Below, in pieces: positions 42,955 to 53,650 of a DNA stretch of 64,000 bases. The DNA is from Endomychus coccineus (lineage: Eukaryota; Arthropoda; Insecta; Coleoptera; Endomychidae), in contig OY294068.1 in assembly GCA_958510875.1 (NCBI GenBank), positions 173,135,411 through 173,199,410 on the forward strand, read 5' to 3'. The translations under genes and the position numbers were made by a program. Each line of letters begins with the position of its first letter. The stretch's first letter is position 1. Below the pieces are notes generated by a model. It was not told the origin of the DNA, searched no databases, and worked only from the letters and a program-made list of their open reading frames with translations.

Positions 42955-44680
42955 TCTCTTTTGGGACTATGTCAATGGGAACATCAAAAATTATCATCTT
43001 TTGTTTTCGAGTTTTGTGAGAAAACTCGATTTTTCTAGTTTTCATTTTTCAAGTATATCTCAGTAATTTGAGGAATTGCAATAAAATAATAATTTCTTCA
43101 TTCTTCAGGCACTTTTACAAAGCGTGTATAACATAAAGTTGTATTTTTATATGGAAGTCATAGTTGGCTTAGACATCATTGTTCCAAATATATAATGTTC
43201 GGTCGATTTTACCATTTTTACCAGAGTTTAGAGAATATCTTCTTAAGATTTCTCCACTCTAAATATCTATATATAGGCTTAAGGTATTTAGAAAATGCCT
43301 TATTGAACAAACTAGTGCATTGTTCTACAATTTCACAGTTTTTAAAATAATTAAATGTTGATGGTAACAACTATTCTTCATATTTTTCAGCAAGTGTAAT
43401 GTAACAAGTAAGAAACGCTTATTATCATGTTATAAAATGTTTATTCCGCGTAACAATTATTCTGGAACTGCAAATAAAACATTTATTAATCTTGACCCAG
43501 GGGAAGACATTTAAGTAATGAAAAAGTATAACTGAGCGTCGACCGTACGGTGGATATTAACATCAGAGCACCAAAGCTTTTTGTACCTGTTGACAATGCC
43601 GACACTGGTGACATATATACTTCATCCGTCCAAATAACCTTTTTGAAAATAGAACCATCTTGCTGAATTTGCCGCAAATATCAGTTACAAAATTTCAGAC
43701 GTCGTTCAGGATCATTCGGGTGAAGTTGTTGTAGTTTCCTAATCCTAAAAGTCCTACATTTTTTATTCATGACTGACAATGTTCGCGCTCATGTCACACC
43801 AGATTCAGCTTGAATTTGACGGCTTGAAATATAGGGATTCGGAACAGACATAGCAATAACATTTATATAAACTTCTCCAGCATCTTCAATGTTTAATTTC
43901 TTAGTTCTTGGTTTGTTAAATGATCCATAATTGATAAGATTTTCCTTAAATCTTCAAAAATAGTTGTATCTTGCCTTCTTTCTGGGTATCGATTGAAGTA
44001 TAAATTACTTGCAACGTCAGACTTATTATTACTCAGATTAAAACACCATCATAACATCAATCAATCAATCAAATCATATCATACTTTTCATAATTTACGA
44101 AAGCCATTTTGCATTGAGAAGTACTAAATAATAGAAATTAAGTATTTAGTTAGACTATCATCATTAATAAATGCCATAAATTTAGTAAAATTTTAGAACA
44201 ATGCAATGTTAGATTGCTTGTTGAATTAGGCATTTTCTAAATGACATAATCCTACTATTTAGAGTGAAGAAATTTCAAGAATTATTCAATAAATACAATT
44301 AGCTCTAAAATCCAGTGAAAATTATAAAATTACCCAATATGATACATTTGGAATGAGAAAAAAACCTCTCCATTGATTTCTAAGCCAACTATGACTTCCA
44401 AATAAAAATCTTAACTAATATTTTGAAATTTTTGTGGAAAAGCGACTACGCTACTGCATTCCACTTGTAAAAGAATGTAGAAATTATTTTATTCCAATTC
44501 CATAAATAACTGAGATATACTTAAAAAACGAGAACTAGAAAATTCGAGGTTTCTCTAACTCGAAAACAACAGACGATAGCCAATTTTTGACATTTTCCCA
44601 AAAAAAGGGATGGAGGATGGGAGTTCATTTTTTGGTATCTCTTATACTTATCGAGATTTAGCCGACCTGTACATACATAA
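42955..44680 (-). mobile_element. Mariner-like element with ~400-bp inverted repeats
   Basis: 42955-43345 pairs with the reverse complement of 44190-44670. Shared words include GTTTTCGAGTT, AAGTATATCTCAGT, GGAAGTCATAGTTGGCTTAG, TTTAGAAAATGCCT and GCATTGTTCTA. Arm identity is moderate. The right tip is CCGACCTGTACATA (44669-44682); the left tip is not preserved and runs into the AT-rich block. Between the arms lies a transposase fossil on the minus strand. The architecture is the same as at 13230-15546. Confidence 0.7.
43480..44060 (-). pseudogene. IS630/Tc1-mariner transposase fossil
   Basis: On the minus strand an N-terminal part reads FNRYPERRQDTTIFEDLRKI and LSIMDHLTNQELRN, a decayed middle follows, and then RQIQQDGSIFKKVIWTDEVY (first catalytic Asp in WTDE). 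After a frameshift comes FTSVGIVNRYKKLWCSDVNI followed by HRTVDAQ, which corresponds to the FNRxNxHYWxDxNPHW region of this family. The second and third catalytic Asp parts are missing. Stops and shifts make it inactive. Confidence 0.6.
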
Positions 44681-44682
44681 TT

Positions 44683-45889
44683 TTTTCCATTGGTATAATT
44701 ATATTTAAATATTTAAACATTTTGACAAATTAACAGTAGATCATATTTTATACGCCATTTCAAGAGAAATGTGAAATATGCACTTTGCCACTATTATGGC
44801 TGACTTAGAGAGTAGGTAGGTACTCACTACTAAGAAAAGGATTACGCGTTATGTGTAATATTAAAAATAACTAAATCATCTAATATATTTGGACTGGCAA
44901 ACGTTTAATAATGATAATATTTATTCAGATGTAGTAATACAGTGTTCTACAGTAATATACAGTAATAAAACATAAGTGCTACATATATACCACTCTGCAA
45001 GGAACACTAGCTGCGCAGGCCTGAAAATGAAAATAAACAGAAAAATAAATGAAAAAGAAAAAAGTAAAAAATAATAATATTAAAATAAAAGAAAACACAT
45101 TCGACTTTTGAGCATATTAAATCTAATAGTTGATGATAACAACGAATATTTGTGTTTCATTAATTAAATTATTTACGTTACATCCCTGTTTTCACTGTAA
45201 TTTTTAATATATAGTCTATTGCCTTATTTTCAGTCAGATATTGGCTATTATTTATTGATAATCACCAATTTGATATTTAAAATATATGCTAAATATTTAA
45301 TATAAAATACTGAAAAAATGTCATGATATCCAAATAGCATAGAACTACTTCACCATTAATTAAAGACAAGAAACTTCAACTGAAAATGAACTATGTTAAT
45401 TGATTACGAGACTTCCCCCACTTTCATTATCAAAATAACTTTCGGACACTCCTGCTGTCGGGTAGACTTCCGAAATTATACACACTATAATATAACCTGC
45501 TTCATACTGACACTTGCCGTCATCTGAATTATCAAAAATTGCCCGAAAGTAAAGACAAAAAGTAGACTGCGAATTCACATCGATGACGTCACTTGAATCT
45601 TAAAATGAGAATTTCGGACACTTCTGCATGTTAAACATATACCTACGTGTGATGCATATTTATAACCATCAGAAAAACTCTGTTGTCCTTATGGTTAAAT
45701 AAATTACTATAATTCTATTTGAAAAACTGAAGATGGTTGTCAAAAATACCAATCATAACGGGACTGCCACGCCCAAAACTCATGCAGTTCCTATTTTCAC
45801 CACTAAAGCGGTCTGCAAAATGTTGAATCGAATCCACCAATAGAAACGACGCAATGGCCTCCACAGTGGAATTTTTTCTTATACTTTGA
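44683..45889. other. No gene seen; inverted pieces of a dispersed repeat
   Basis: AACTTTCGGACACTCCTGC (45439) and ATTTCGGACACTTCTGCATG (45611) are inverted matches to the CAGAAGTGTCCGAAA core of the repeat at 33895. The rest is AT-rich and unassigned. Confidence 0.35.
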
Positions 45890-46413
45890 CTACACAAGAG
45901 GGAAACCTATAATGTTCGAAGAACATCGTGTAAGTTCCACAACTTCGCTGTTCAATAAAAAACATGAAGTGTGGTAGCAATAAGTTCGGCAGCTCTCGAG
46001 CTTGACAGTGAAGGAGTGACTAGTTTGAGCTCGTCTAGTCCGCCTATCTGGAATCTCTTGTGGTGGAACAGCAGACGAGGATTCTGATGAACACCAACCA
46101 TAGAAATATGTATAGAAAAGGGAGAGATCTCTCACATTTCTACGATGTTCTAGGGCTCGTAAGTGTAACATCATGAATCAAATGAATAGTTCTCTTCAGC
46201 TTCAGCGTATGTTTTGAATCCGAACTCCAAACATGAGAACAGTACTCCAGGACAGGTCGAATCAATGCTTTGTAGTTTATGAGGAGCTGCATGAATGTAA
46301 AGCAGCTCTTGGCACGGAATAGAAAACCAAGTTCTTGTGAAGCCGTCTTCGCAATGGACCTCAATGATCGTCCTGTTGGTTGTGATCCTGAGCATTGTTA
46401 TGGAAGACTTCAT
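45890..46413 (-). pseudogene. CR1/jockey-type LINE C-terminal region
   Basis: On the minus strand one frame reads ASQELGFLFRAKSCFTFMQL, then LINYKALIRPVLEYCSHVWS (the usual form: YKAQIRPxLEYCSHIWGG) and HTLKLKRTIHLI. After a shift the next frame reads LRALEHRRNVRDLSLFYTYF, YGWCSSESSSAVPPQEIPDR and ends at the TAG near 45890. The TGTAGTCAAAGTATAAG after the stop matches the 3' end of the copy at 3115-3135. The RT core is absent, so this is a 5'-truncated or broken copy. Confidence 0.75.
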
Positions 46414-48029
46414 AGGAATAGCTTACCTAGTATCATCATATTAGGGATATGCATGCGCGCGTGTGAATACATTTTGACAGACAGACATCATGTCAAAATT
46501 CAGAAACCCTCAAAACGGATGTATTCGCGAAAATCAGGAAAAACAAATTCTGCCCCGATTAGAATACTTCCCTACATACTAAGTATAGTGAGAGAAGTAA
46601 AAATTGGAAAACGGCCAGAAGTAAAATTGGTTAATAAGTACATATATAACACTAATATTACGATATAATTATGAACAAGTTTCTTCCCCTGAGGACCCCC
46701 AATTTTTTCCTTTATTCATCTTGATAATCCTTTGTAAAATAGGGTTAGTTACTTCAGTTGCAATTTCGATATAGTAATAAGTATAATTACAATTGGATCA
46801 GTTTCTACGTTTTATAGATTATTATGTACTTTTTCTTCTAAAAAGATCGCACAGACCACTACAAAATGTTGATCGTCATAATGTAAGACATCGTGATTCA
46901 TTTATTAAATTGTCGACATTATTCTTAATTTATATGAATATTACAGATTGGATTGCATATTTTGATACTAATGGTCCTTATCCCTTTTAATAACGTAGGT
47001 ACTCATATGAAAGCATTACACATTTTTAATTAAAAATCTGGATTTCACCATAATGTAATTAAATTTTTAATTATTGGGAATACTAATGACGTTCAGCCAG
47101 CTGCAAATTTGTTCACCAAAGAAAATGCTTAATTATAATTACGCAGTTAACATCATTTTTCTACCATAGAATTAAAAATATCTGTGTAGATACGATTTGA
47201 ACTTCCAAACTCCAGATTCCTTTTATCTACTTTAAGCAAATTTAATTATTCATTATACGTTGTTCATAAATGTATTGAAGGAACTTGTGGAAGTAAACTA
47301 TAGAATGTATTACAAAGCACTTTAGATTGATGGCGCAATGTTTTGGAGGTAATATACAATAATAAAGTAGATGTGATCTAAATCATAAAACTTTCCTGAT
47401 GTATACAAAAGTGATCGTGACTGTCAATTTTTAAGTGCCTTTCGCTTTTTTTTTTGTTTTGAGAAATTCAAGTATTCATAAAATTTATTCCATTCCAGGT
47501 TAGCCCTAGGAAAATGATAGCATAATAATAATTTATCTTCGATAACCTTAAAATTTAAATAATGCGAGCTACGGTGACCAAGGTTGTAACTGGTTCTGGT
47601 AATAGTAGAATAAAGATTTATTGAGCAATAAAATACCATAGAAATCGTGATAGATACGCAAGGCACCAAATATTGGATATTTGAATTTCGGAAATATGTT
47701 CGGTTTTATTGAATGGCTTGTTGTGTTCAGTGACGCAGCACAGGTTTCAGAGAAGAAAATATTGAGCTGCCAATGTGAGAATTATCAATAAAATAATTTT
47801 TTTCCAAAATTTAAAATTCTGAGAACAAAAATGTATTATTAGAAACTGTTTTGAATACTAATATTAATCAATTATCATATAAAAACAATACATTTATGCA
47901 TTGGATTAACTATAAAATTAATTTTTAAGAATTTAGTGGTTCCTTTAAAATAAAACTAATTTTATTTATTTATGTTGAGTGTGTACTCATTTTGGTAAGC
48001 GAAATGAAGCAGCATTTTTATTATATATA
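46414..48029. other. No recognised gene or element
   Basis: AT-rich sequence with short frames on both strands but no family signature. Nothing else stands out. Confidence 0.3.
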
Positions 48030-48225
48030 ATACCTTAGTTAATTCACAATTGGCTAACGTCGTCAAATTTGACTCAAGTACAAAATTGCTAGGAGTTCAT
48101 GTTGATGAACATCTAACATTCTATAAACATATCAGAGCACTCTGGAATGATCAAAACAAAGCATGTTACTCAATTAGAGTTTTCTGCAAAAGTCTATCCT
48201 CATCATCGATAAGAACGCTTTGTGC
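48030..48225 (+). pseudogene. Reverse transcriptase fragment, same family as 33043-33700
   Basis: The frame reads LANVVKFDSSTKLLGVHVDE, then HLTFYKHIRALWNDQNKACY and SIRVFCKSLSSSSIRTL. This is the LGVxLDxxLTWxxHI block after the YADD box of LINE reverse transcriptases. It aligns closely with 33043-33120 (-). Directly after it, PLE-type 3' sequence with a hammerhead-like motif begins near 48240. Confidence 0.7.
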
Positions 48226-48239
48226 TGATACAATTAGTT

Positions 48240-48362
48240 TTAAGAAATCCCGTTTTTAGACATTGATACGTCTTCTGATGATGGTCGTGAGACCGAAACG
48301 TACATAAAGACAAGAATAATAAACATATGTGTTATTTGAGAATTTATATATAATCTGTCCTC
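48240..48362 (+). mobile_element. PLE 3' region fragment
   Basis: TAAGAAATCCCGTTTTTAGA, then GTCTTCTGATGATGGTCGTG, AGACCGAAACGTACAT, AAAGACAAGAATAATAAACA and GAATTTATATATAATCT match the minus strand at 27300-27415, where the same sequence follows PLE coding sequence. Here no PLE gene precedes it. Confidence 0.65.
48270..48311 (+). ncRNA. Hammerhead-ribozyme-like motif (copy d)
   Basis: GTCTT (48270-48274), intact core CTGATGA (48275-48281), T, helix II GGTC-GTGA-GACC, GAAA (48295-48298), C-GTAC-AT, A, then AAGAC (48307-48311). Helix I (GTCTT with AAGAC) is perfect and adjoins the core. Compared with copy b, the core is intact but one helix III pair (C-G) is lost by a G-to-A change. The two copies together imply an ancestral sequence with no defect apart from the extra U after CUGAUGA. 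Confidence 0.5.
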
Positions 48363-48473
48363 AGCTAAAGTTTGGGATATTATTCTGGAGACAGACCATT
48401 CAAAAATTCATTATTCGTAGTAATATTATAATTATATAATATTACTCCAAGATAATATCCCAAACTTTAGAAA
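48363..48473. repeat. Hairpin-forming inverted repeat
   Basis: AGCTAAAGTTTGGGATATTA (from 48363) continuing to TTCTGGAG (48390) is matched by CTCCAAGATAATATCCCAAA and CTTTAG (48447-48472). The loop contains a near-palindrome, TAATATTATAATTATATAAT. It is likely a small foldback element. Confidence 0.65.
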
Positions 48474-49322
48474 CTTTTAAGTTAACACTATTAAGGAAAA
48501 GTTCCTTGTAGAACATTGTTCAAAGAGAACTAAATACTTACCGTCTATGGTATCTATATAAATGTGTACTATTCATGAAAAATCAATCACATTTGTTCCA
48601 ACAATATGAATCTAAAAGCTGTTAAGATACAAGAAGTGATAATGTGTATAATATATCCTAAATATCGATTAACATTAACCAAAAACACACATTGTTCTCT
48701 GATGCCATTAAAATCCAGCATATTACCAAATCGTATGGAAAGTATGAGCGACGTTAAATCATTTTTAAAAAAAACTTCTAATTTTAGGCGAAATAATTTC
48801 ATTATTTTACATTTTTGGTATTTTAGATTTTTAATTTTTTTAAACGATTTATGGTTTCATTTTGTTTGAAAACTTTCAGTAGTAGTTCACATTCAACTTC
48901 ATTTTCAATCGATTTAGTACTTGGAGCAAGATTTACTTTTCCAAAGTTTTTACTGTGTAAATGCTATATATTTGGATCGAACTTTTCAATATCAGCTATT
49001 AAGATATTTGAGCTCTATACTGTTTCTTTATGCCAAATCCATTCAATGTATGTTTTATCACTCTTTTTTTACTCTATCGACGTTGATATATATTATGACT
49101 GATAAGTAATAATATGATTTATATACTTCACAACTAAACAACAATCAAAACTACTTCAAACTCAAAGAAATAAATTAACATTAGAGAAAAAACACTTTTC
49201 CACTGATAAACAGCATAATACTAAATATATCTATATCTTCGGTTTAGTCTCCTCGTGGCAGCATCTTCGATTATTTAGATTGTTCTTATTATGCCCATAA
49301 TCTAATCAACTGTCACCGTAGA
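48474..49322. other. No recognised gene
   Basis: Plus-strand frames of 62-87 codons (48606-49110) lack any signature and are rich in Phe/Ile/Leu as expected from AT-rich DNA. Confidence 0.3.
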
Positions 49323-49361
49323 ATTCTGAAGAGACCCAGTAAGGTCAAAACAATTGTCATT
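49323..49361 (+). ncRNA. Hammerhead-like relic (copy e)
   Basis: CTGAAGA (49326-49332), helix II GACC-CAGTAA-GGTC with four perfect pairs, AAAAC (49347-49351), loop AATT, GTC (49356-49358). The GAAA box reads AAAA, which would disable cleavage, and helix I is poorly kept. It shares its order and GACCCAG core with 55757-55795. Confidence 0.3.
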
Positions 49362-49424
49362 TTATATGATAAATTTTTGAATTTCATAAAATATATTTTT
49401 TGTAACGCAACATCATTCAAGATA

Positions 49425-50553
49425 GCTGTTAAAAATACTTACTCCTAGACGTATCTCCAGACTTAAAAGGAATATCGTTTCGTAGATCCTTTCCAAAAAG
49501 GACCAATAATTCTGAAATATTTTCATTCGTACATCACTTCCGGTTACACCGGAAGTTTATGTCAACTTTGTTATCTTAAATGGAACACCCCAATTTCTAT
49601 TACATTTTTGGTTTCTTCATTCAATAAAATTGGGAGTGAGCTTAATGATATCACCCTACCTGGATTCCCAACTGTTTTTGAAATCTTACAATTTTTAAAA
49701 AAGCATTGGGTTTGATGGGTCTTACTTTACTGCAAGTATTTTCAAAACCATTTCATAAAAACGATGTGTTGACATCTTGCTGATGTTTTAATAAGTCATG
49801 AAATGAAGGAACATTTTGGAAGTGATAAAATAATTTTTAAATAACACCCTAGGTATATATTTTTACCGTCAGATTTATAAATTGATTTTCATAAACAAAG
49901 ATTTGAGGTACTATGCGACTAAAGTTGATATTGTTCGAGTTAATTAGAAAACAAATATTTAATAAAAAATTTATAGTAAAAGCTGTTATTGTGTAGAACA
50001 CATTTAAGTTACTATGGATACGTGTAACTTCAAATTCAAGATACTTCAAAAGTAAATGTAATTATAATTATTTGTCAATCAGCTTAAGATTAAATTGTTT
50101 ATCGAGAAAATGTATCCTAATGAAGTAATTTTGAAATTATTTTATCTTCATAATCAACAGATAATAAACTCAACATGTCGAGCTTTCACCGAAAAATACT
50201 CCAATTTACCATATCTTTTTTAATAAGGAGCAATCGGCCAAGTTATTGACATTTACTCTTCCATGGCTTTTTTCAACTTTCTCAAAATTTTCTTCTACAA
50301 TTCCATAACTGTAATATTAGCAAAATGTCAAATTTTTAATTGTGATGACTCTTAATGTTGATGAAGAGACTAAAAATGTAAATATATTGAGGTGCTCTAT
50401 TTAAAGTAATAAACTTGATATCAATCTGATAGAACCGGAAGTGATGAAAAATCGAAAATATTTTAGAAGTGTAGATTATTTTCTACAAAAAATTCAAAAC
50501 AATAGATATTCTTTAAGTTTGGAGATAGGTAGGTTAAAAACAAACATTCTGTA
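49425..50553. mobile_element. Non-autonomous element with ~200-bp inverted arms
   Basis: 49430-49625 pairs with the reverse complement of 50366-50553. Shared words on the left strand include GTATCTCCAGACTTAAA, ATTTTCATTCGTACATCACT followed by TCCGGTT, TGTTATCTTAAATGGAACAC and ACATTTTTGGTTTCTTCATT. The right tip reads AAACATTCTGTA followed by TA, comparable to the TACAG...CTGTA tips of the mariner-like elements here. The left tip is decayed. No transposase is seen in the 750-bp middle. Confidence 0.65.
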
Positions 50554-50889
50554 TATTATTCACTTCAACCATAAGTACCAATAAACGATAACAAATCATA
50601 TAAATGTTTAACCCCAAAACATTCTTCAAGTATCCAAAAATCATGAATATATTCCATGCAAGAGCTTTTCCTTTTTCATCTACTGATTATCCTACATCTT
50701 TATTAGGAGATAGTAAGGCATGGAATTCTACCATACTTTCGATTTGGAAATCTACCTATTTCCTACGTCTATAGTGTGACTTTTCAATTAAACTTCGCTG
50801 GTTAATCTCGGGATTTCTCTTAGTGGTGCGCTGCACTTCTAATTATCTCTAATTGTAAATCTCTGCATTAATGCTTTCTGTGTTGAGTG
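50554..50889. other. No recognised gene or element
   Basis: Unassigned AT-rich sequence upstream of the open frame at 50890. Confidence 0.3.
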
Positions 50890-51316
50890 ATGCATAGTTT
50901 CCTCTTTGAATATTCCTCGCTATGAAAGCAACGATTCTATCGGGAACTACTGTAGATACGTACATTTATACATACCCAATCTCATTAGAGGTTTGGAGAT
51001 ATTATTGACCACAAACAAAGGAGTTTCAAGTCAGATGACTCTTAAGTATATCTCAAATTTGGCACACCTTTTTAAGGTCATAAAATATGACGATCCTGAA
51101 AATTTAACCCTTTCGTTTCATCTGAACGTCATGAAAAATATTTTTAATTTTTTGTTTTTTTTCTTATTATTTCAGATTATTCACAGCAGCAGCAAGACAA
51201 AATTTATAAAATGTAAAATTCGAATCATTCGATTTATCATGTCAAAACGGAAAAAGCGTTTGGTTTTCGGACATTTTCCAAAAAACGTTATTCAAATACT
51301 TCAATTGATTATCTAA
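50890..51316 (+). CDS. Unidentified open frame, possible exon of a host gene
   Basis: After an in-frame TGA (50887-50889) the plus strand is open for about 140 codons. The first part (SLNIPRYESNDSIGNYCRYV, then HLYIPNLIRGLEILLTTNKG and VSSQMTLKYISNLAHLFKVI) has the mixed, helix-repeat-like composition of a real protein. From about 51140 it turns into a Phe/Leu run that is also an excellent polypyrimidine tract and acceptor (TTTTCTTATTATTTCAG ending 51175), after which another frame reads YSQQQQDKIYKM and stops. So it may be an exon with an intron inside, although I see no strong donor. I recognise no family, and its relation to the exon at 53865 is unknown. Confidence 0.3.
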
Positions 51317-51619
51317 ATATTTTCACGGTAATCATTGTAATTTAAAGAACCTGATTTTTTTTAATTCGTGCTTTAACTTTTTACATAAATCTAGTATAGT
51401 TTTCAGTAAAATATCTACTATTTTTATATATTTCGAGCATAAACGGTGCATACTATAGCAACGTTTTATAGTTTGCCTTTCATGCAACAAATGCTGGAGT
51501 AGATAAATAATAGTATGATGTACATTTAATTTGGTAAATTTTCATTTATAAAATATTGCTGCGGCAATATATAAAGAAAACTACTAATTCATATTGGAAT
51601 TACAAGTACAAATAATAAC
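51317..51619. other. No recognised gene or element
   Basis: Unassigned AT-rich sequence between the open frame at 50890 and the SINE. Confidence 0.3.
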
Positions 51620-51940
51620 ACCCCAGGGGGCCTGGTAGAAGCATCGATCTTCTAATCACTGTGGCTGTCGGTCGCGGGTTCGAATCCAGCGACTGCGGAA
51701 TTTTTCCGATGGCCCGAGAAAATGGTGCGGCAAGATACAATGGGCTGTCAAGCCCAAGTGTCATCGAGACTGCCCTGGTTGCAGGATCGAGCCTACCACA
51801 CGAGGTGGATTGTTTAGTGGGTATATCTGAGGTGATTAAGTTCGGGACTCAGGGACTCTCACACTACCTTATGGGATGTTACAGGACCATAAGGTGCCCA
51901 TAAAGGGTTTCAACCACCTCCCACCAAAAAAAACACCCCA
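51620..51940 (+). mobile_element. tRNA-derived SINE
   Basis: The head GGGGGCCTGGTAGAAGCATC resembles a tRNA 5' part with a box A-like TGGTAGAAG, and 51672-51690 contains a near-perfect box B, GCGGGTTCGAATCC. Unlike a tRNA gene, it continues for another 230 bp of unrelated GC-richer body and ends in an A-rich tail (CCACCAAAAAAAACACCCC at 51921). This is the build of a SINE transcribed by RNA polymerase III and moved by a partner LINE. The 80-codon frame at 51661-51903 is not a gene. Confidence 0.75.
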
Positions 51941-52917
51941 ACAACAATCCTCAGTATTGGTGTTGTTTTTTTTTCAAAGCATCTATTTTTATTTTCCTCA
52001 CTAAACGCGAGTGAGTAAAAACTGTGGAGTCGATTCTTATTGATCGTATGGATTTGAAATTTTACAAACTGCTCTATAAAGTGATAAAAATAGGAATTGT
52101 ATTGTTTTGGGCGCAGTAGCAGTGGTATTTTTAATGTCCATCTTCACTTTTTCTAATGGAATTATAATATTTTACTGAGCCTTAACGAAAACAGTGTTTT
52201 TCTGGTTATGAATATATCACCTGCATATGTTTAACCTGCGTGTTCGAAACTCTCATGTTAAAATTCATCGATGTAACGTTAGTCTATCGTATCTGATTAC
52301 TCCGTGGCAAATTTTGATAGTTCATGAGACCGTAGGTGTCAGATGTCGGCTTGGGCTTGAACTACAAACTTTTCGCTCGTGTGGAATTTGAGTAATTCCA
52401 AAGTTGTTGTAGAATATACTATTATTCTGTTCCTACAATCATATAGTTGACACGTAGAAGTGTTCGAAAGTTATTTAACGTAATATTAACAAAAGTGAGG
52501 GAAGTCTCTGATCGTTTGATCACAGTTCATTTCAAGATGTAGCTCGAATTTTTTTGAGGTGCAACCAAGCAATTCCAAAATAATATATTTTCTTTAATAC
52601 TCACTGTAGATAAAATAAATAAATAAAATTTTTTTTTTTTAATTTGCAGCAGAGAAAAACTTTCCGAAATATTAATTTAAACTCGCGGGAAATTCGGTAA
52701 AAAAAATTGTATGCTAAAATTAGTAGAACTAAATTGGTCACAGGCAAACTTATGTAAGGGGCATCATAGTAGGCTGTAGTTAGTGTGTTGCATAGGAATG
52801 GTAAACTAATTGGTATTTTGACGTTTTGGGTGATAAGTTTCAAAAACGTTGTCGCGTTCTTTTTGTTATATTAGACACAAAAAGAAAATGTCACGTTTTG
52901 TAACAGAAAATAATGAT
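51941..52917. repeat. Dispersed repeat copies, no gene
   Basis: 52065-52150 resembles 20690-20785, and 52418-52530 is a good copy of the 33895-33990 repeat (TTCTGTTCCTACAATCATAT, GTAGAAGTGTTCGAAAG, AAAAGTGAGGGAAGTC, TTGATCACAGTTCATTTCAAG). The rest is unassigned. Confidence 0.5.
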
Positions 52918-53142
52918 AACGAAATAATAAATAAAACTACTTTGTTTTACTATCACTGATATTTAATATAGTCGTTACTATAGTTTCAACACTAAGCATG
53001 TCATCTTCAGACGAAACAAAAACAATAAAAAAAAATATTTTTTTTTCTTCTGAAGATGACACATTTAGTGTTGAAACTATAGTAACGACTATATTAAATA
53101 TCAGTGATACTAAAACAAAGTAGTTTTATTTATTATTTCGTT
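52918..53142. repeat. 226-bp palindrome made of two head-to-head PLE-like 3' ends
   Basis: AACGAAATAATAAATAAAAC at 52918 is mirrored by GTTTTATTTATTATTTCGTT ending near 53143. Between them AAACTATAGTAACGAC, AGTGTTGAAAC and CTGAAGATGAC appear in both orientations. Only about 30 bp (A/T runs near 53020-53045) separate the arms. The arms are almost identical, so the palindrome is young or maintained. Each arm carries a hammerhead-like core pointing outward. Confidence 0.8.
52972..53014 (-). ncRNA. Hammerhead-ribozyme-like motif (copy f)
   Basis: On the minus strand: TCGT, intact core CTGAAGA, T, a weak helix II (GACA...TGTT with a G-U pair), GAAA, helix III AC-TATA-GT, A, then ACGA. TCGT and ACGA are exact complements placed directly at the core and the cleavage site. 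The mirror copy (53046-53088, +) has the same core, GAAA and helix III, but its 5' helix I strand is TCTT and no longer pairs. Confidence 0.5.
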
Positions 53143-53214
53143 AAAATGATAAACTATCACAAAGTAACGGCTTCCACAATTGAATTTTAGAAAATAATGA
53201 AATGATGATTTTTT

Positions 53215-53650
53215 AATTTCCCTGTGCTCTGGTAATATATGGTTTAAGTAATTAAATTAAATAAACTAGATAATATTTTACCCATATTACACAATTTTGT
53301 AGTACTAAATAAGATGAAAAACAATTCGGGCTTATTTCTATTGGCCCCTAATGATTTTATATCGGTTCGACCTTTATTCATTAATTGCGGTTTTGATGTC
53401 AAATATTTATTTCCCTATGTTCTAGTAGAATAAGGAATAGATAATTAAATAAAGTAGAAAACATCCTACTTAAGTCATACAACTTTATAGTACTAGAAAA
53501 AAAAAACTTTTATTGTAAATAATAGTGGATACTATATTTTTGTTTCCCTGTGCTCTAGTAAAATAAGGTTTAAATAATAATCTGAAATAAATATTATTTT
53601 TTATACATTCCATAATTTTATACTACTAGAAACAAGAGGAAAATATTTAA
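53215..53650. repeat. Three diverged tandem units
   Basis: Units start TTTCCCTGTGCTCTGGTAA (53217), TTTCCCTATGTTCTAGTAG (53410) and TTTCCCTGTGCTCTAGTAA (53542). Each continues with an A/T-rich AAGG(T/A)(T/A)TA(A/G)ATAAT part and closes with TTTTATA(G/C)TACTAGAAA or GTAGTACTAAATAAG. Spacing is about 193 and 132 bp because the first unit carries an extra insert (53335-53400). Confidence 0.65.

Noticed and set aside
46279..46668. 129-codon plus-strand frame
   Set aside because: Its first half is antisense to the LINE C-terminal fossil, and the rest has no signature.
48606..49110. Plus-strand frames rich in Phe/Ile/Leu
   Set aside because: They look like low-complexity AT-rich translation; a LINE tail was considered but no diagnostic block was found.
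51625..51700. Functional tRNA gene
   Set aside because: It has a box B but no complete cloverleaf or closing acceptor stem, and the sequence continues as a SINE body with an A-rich tail.
51661..51903. 80-codon frame
   Set aside because: It lies wholly inside the tRNA-derived SINE.
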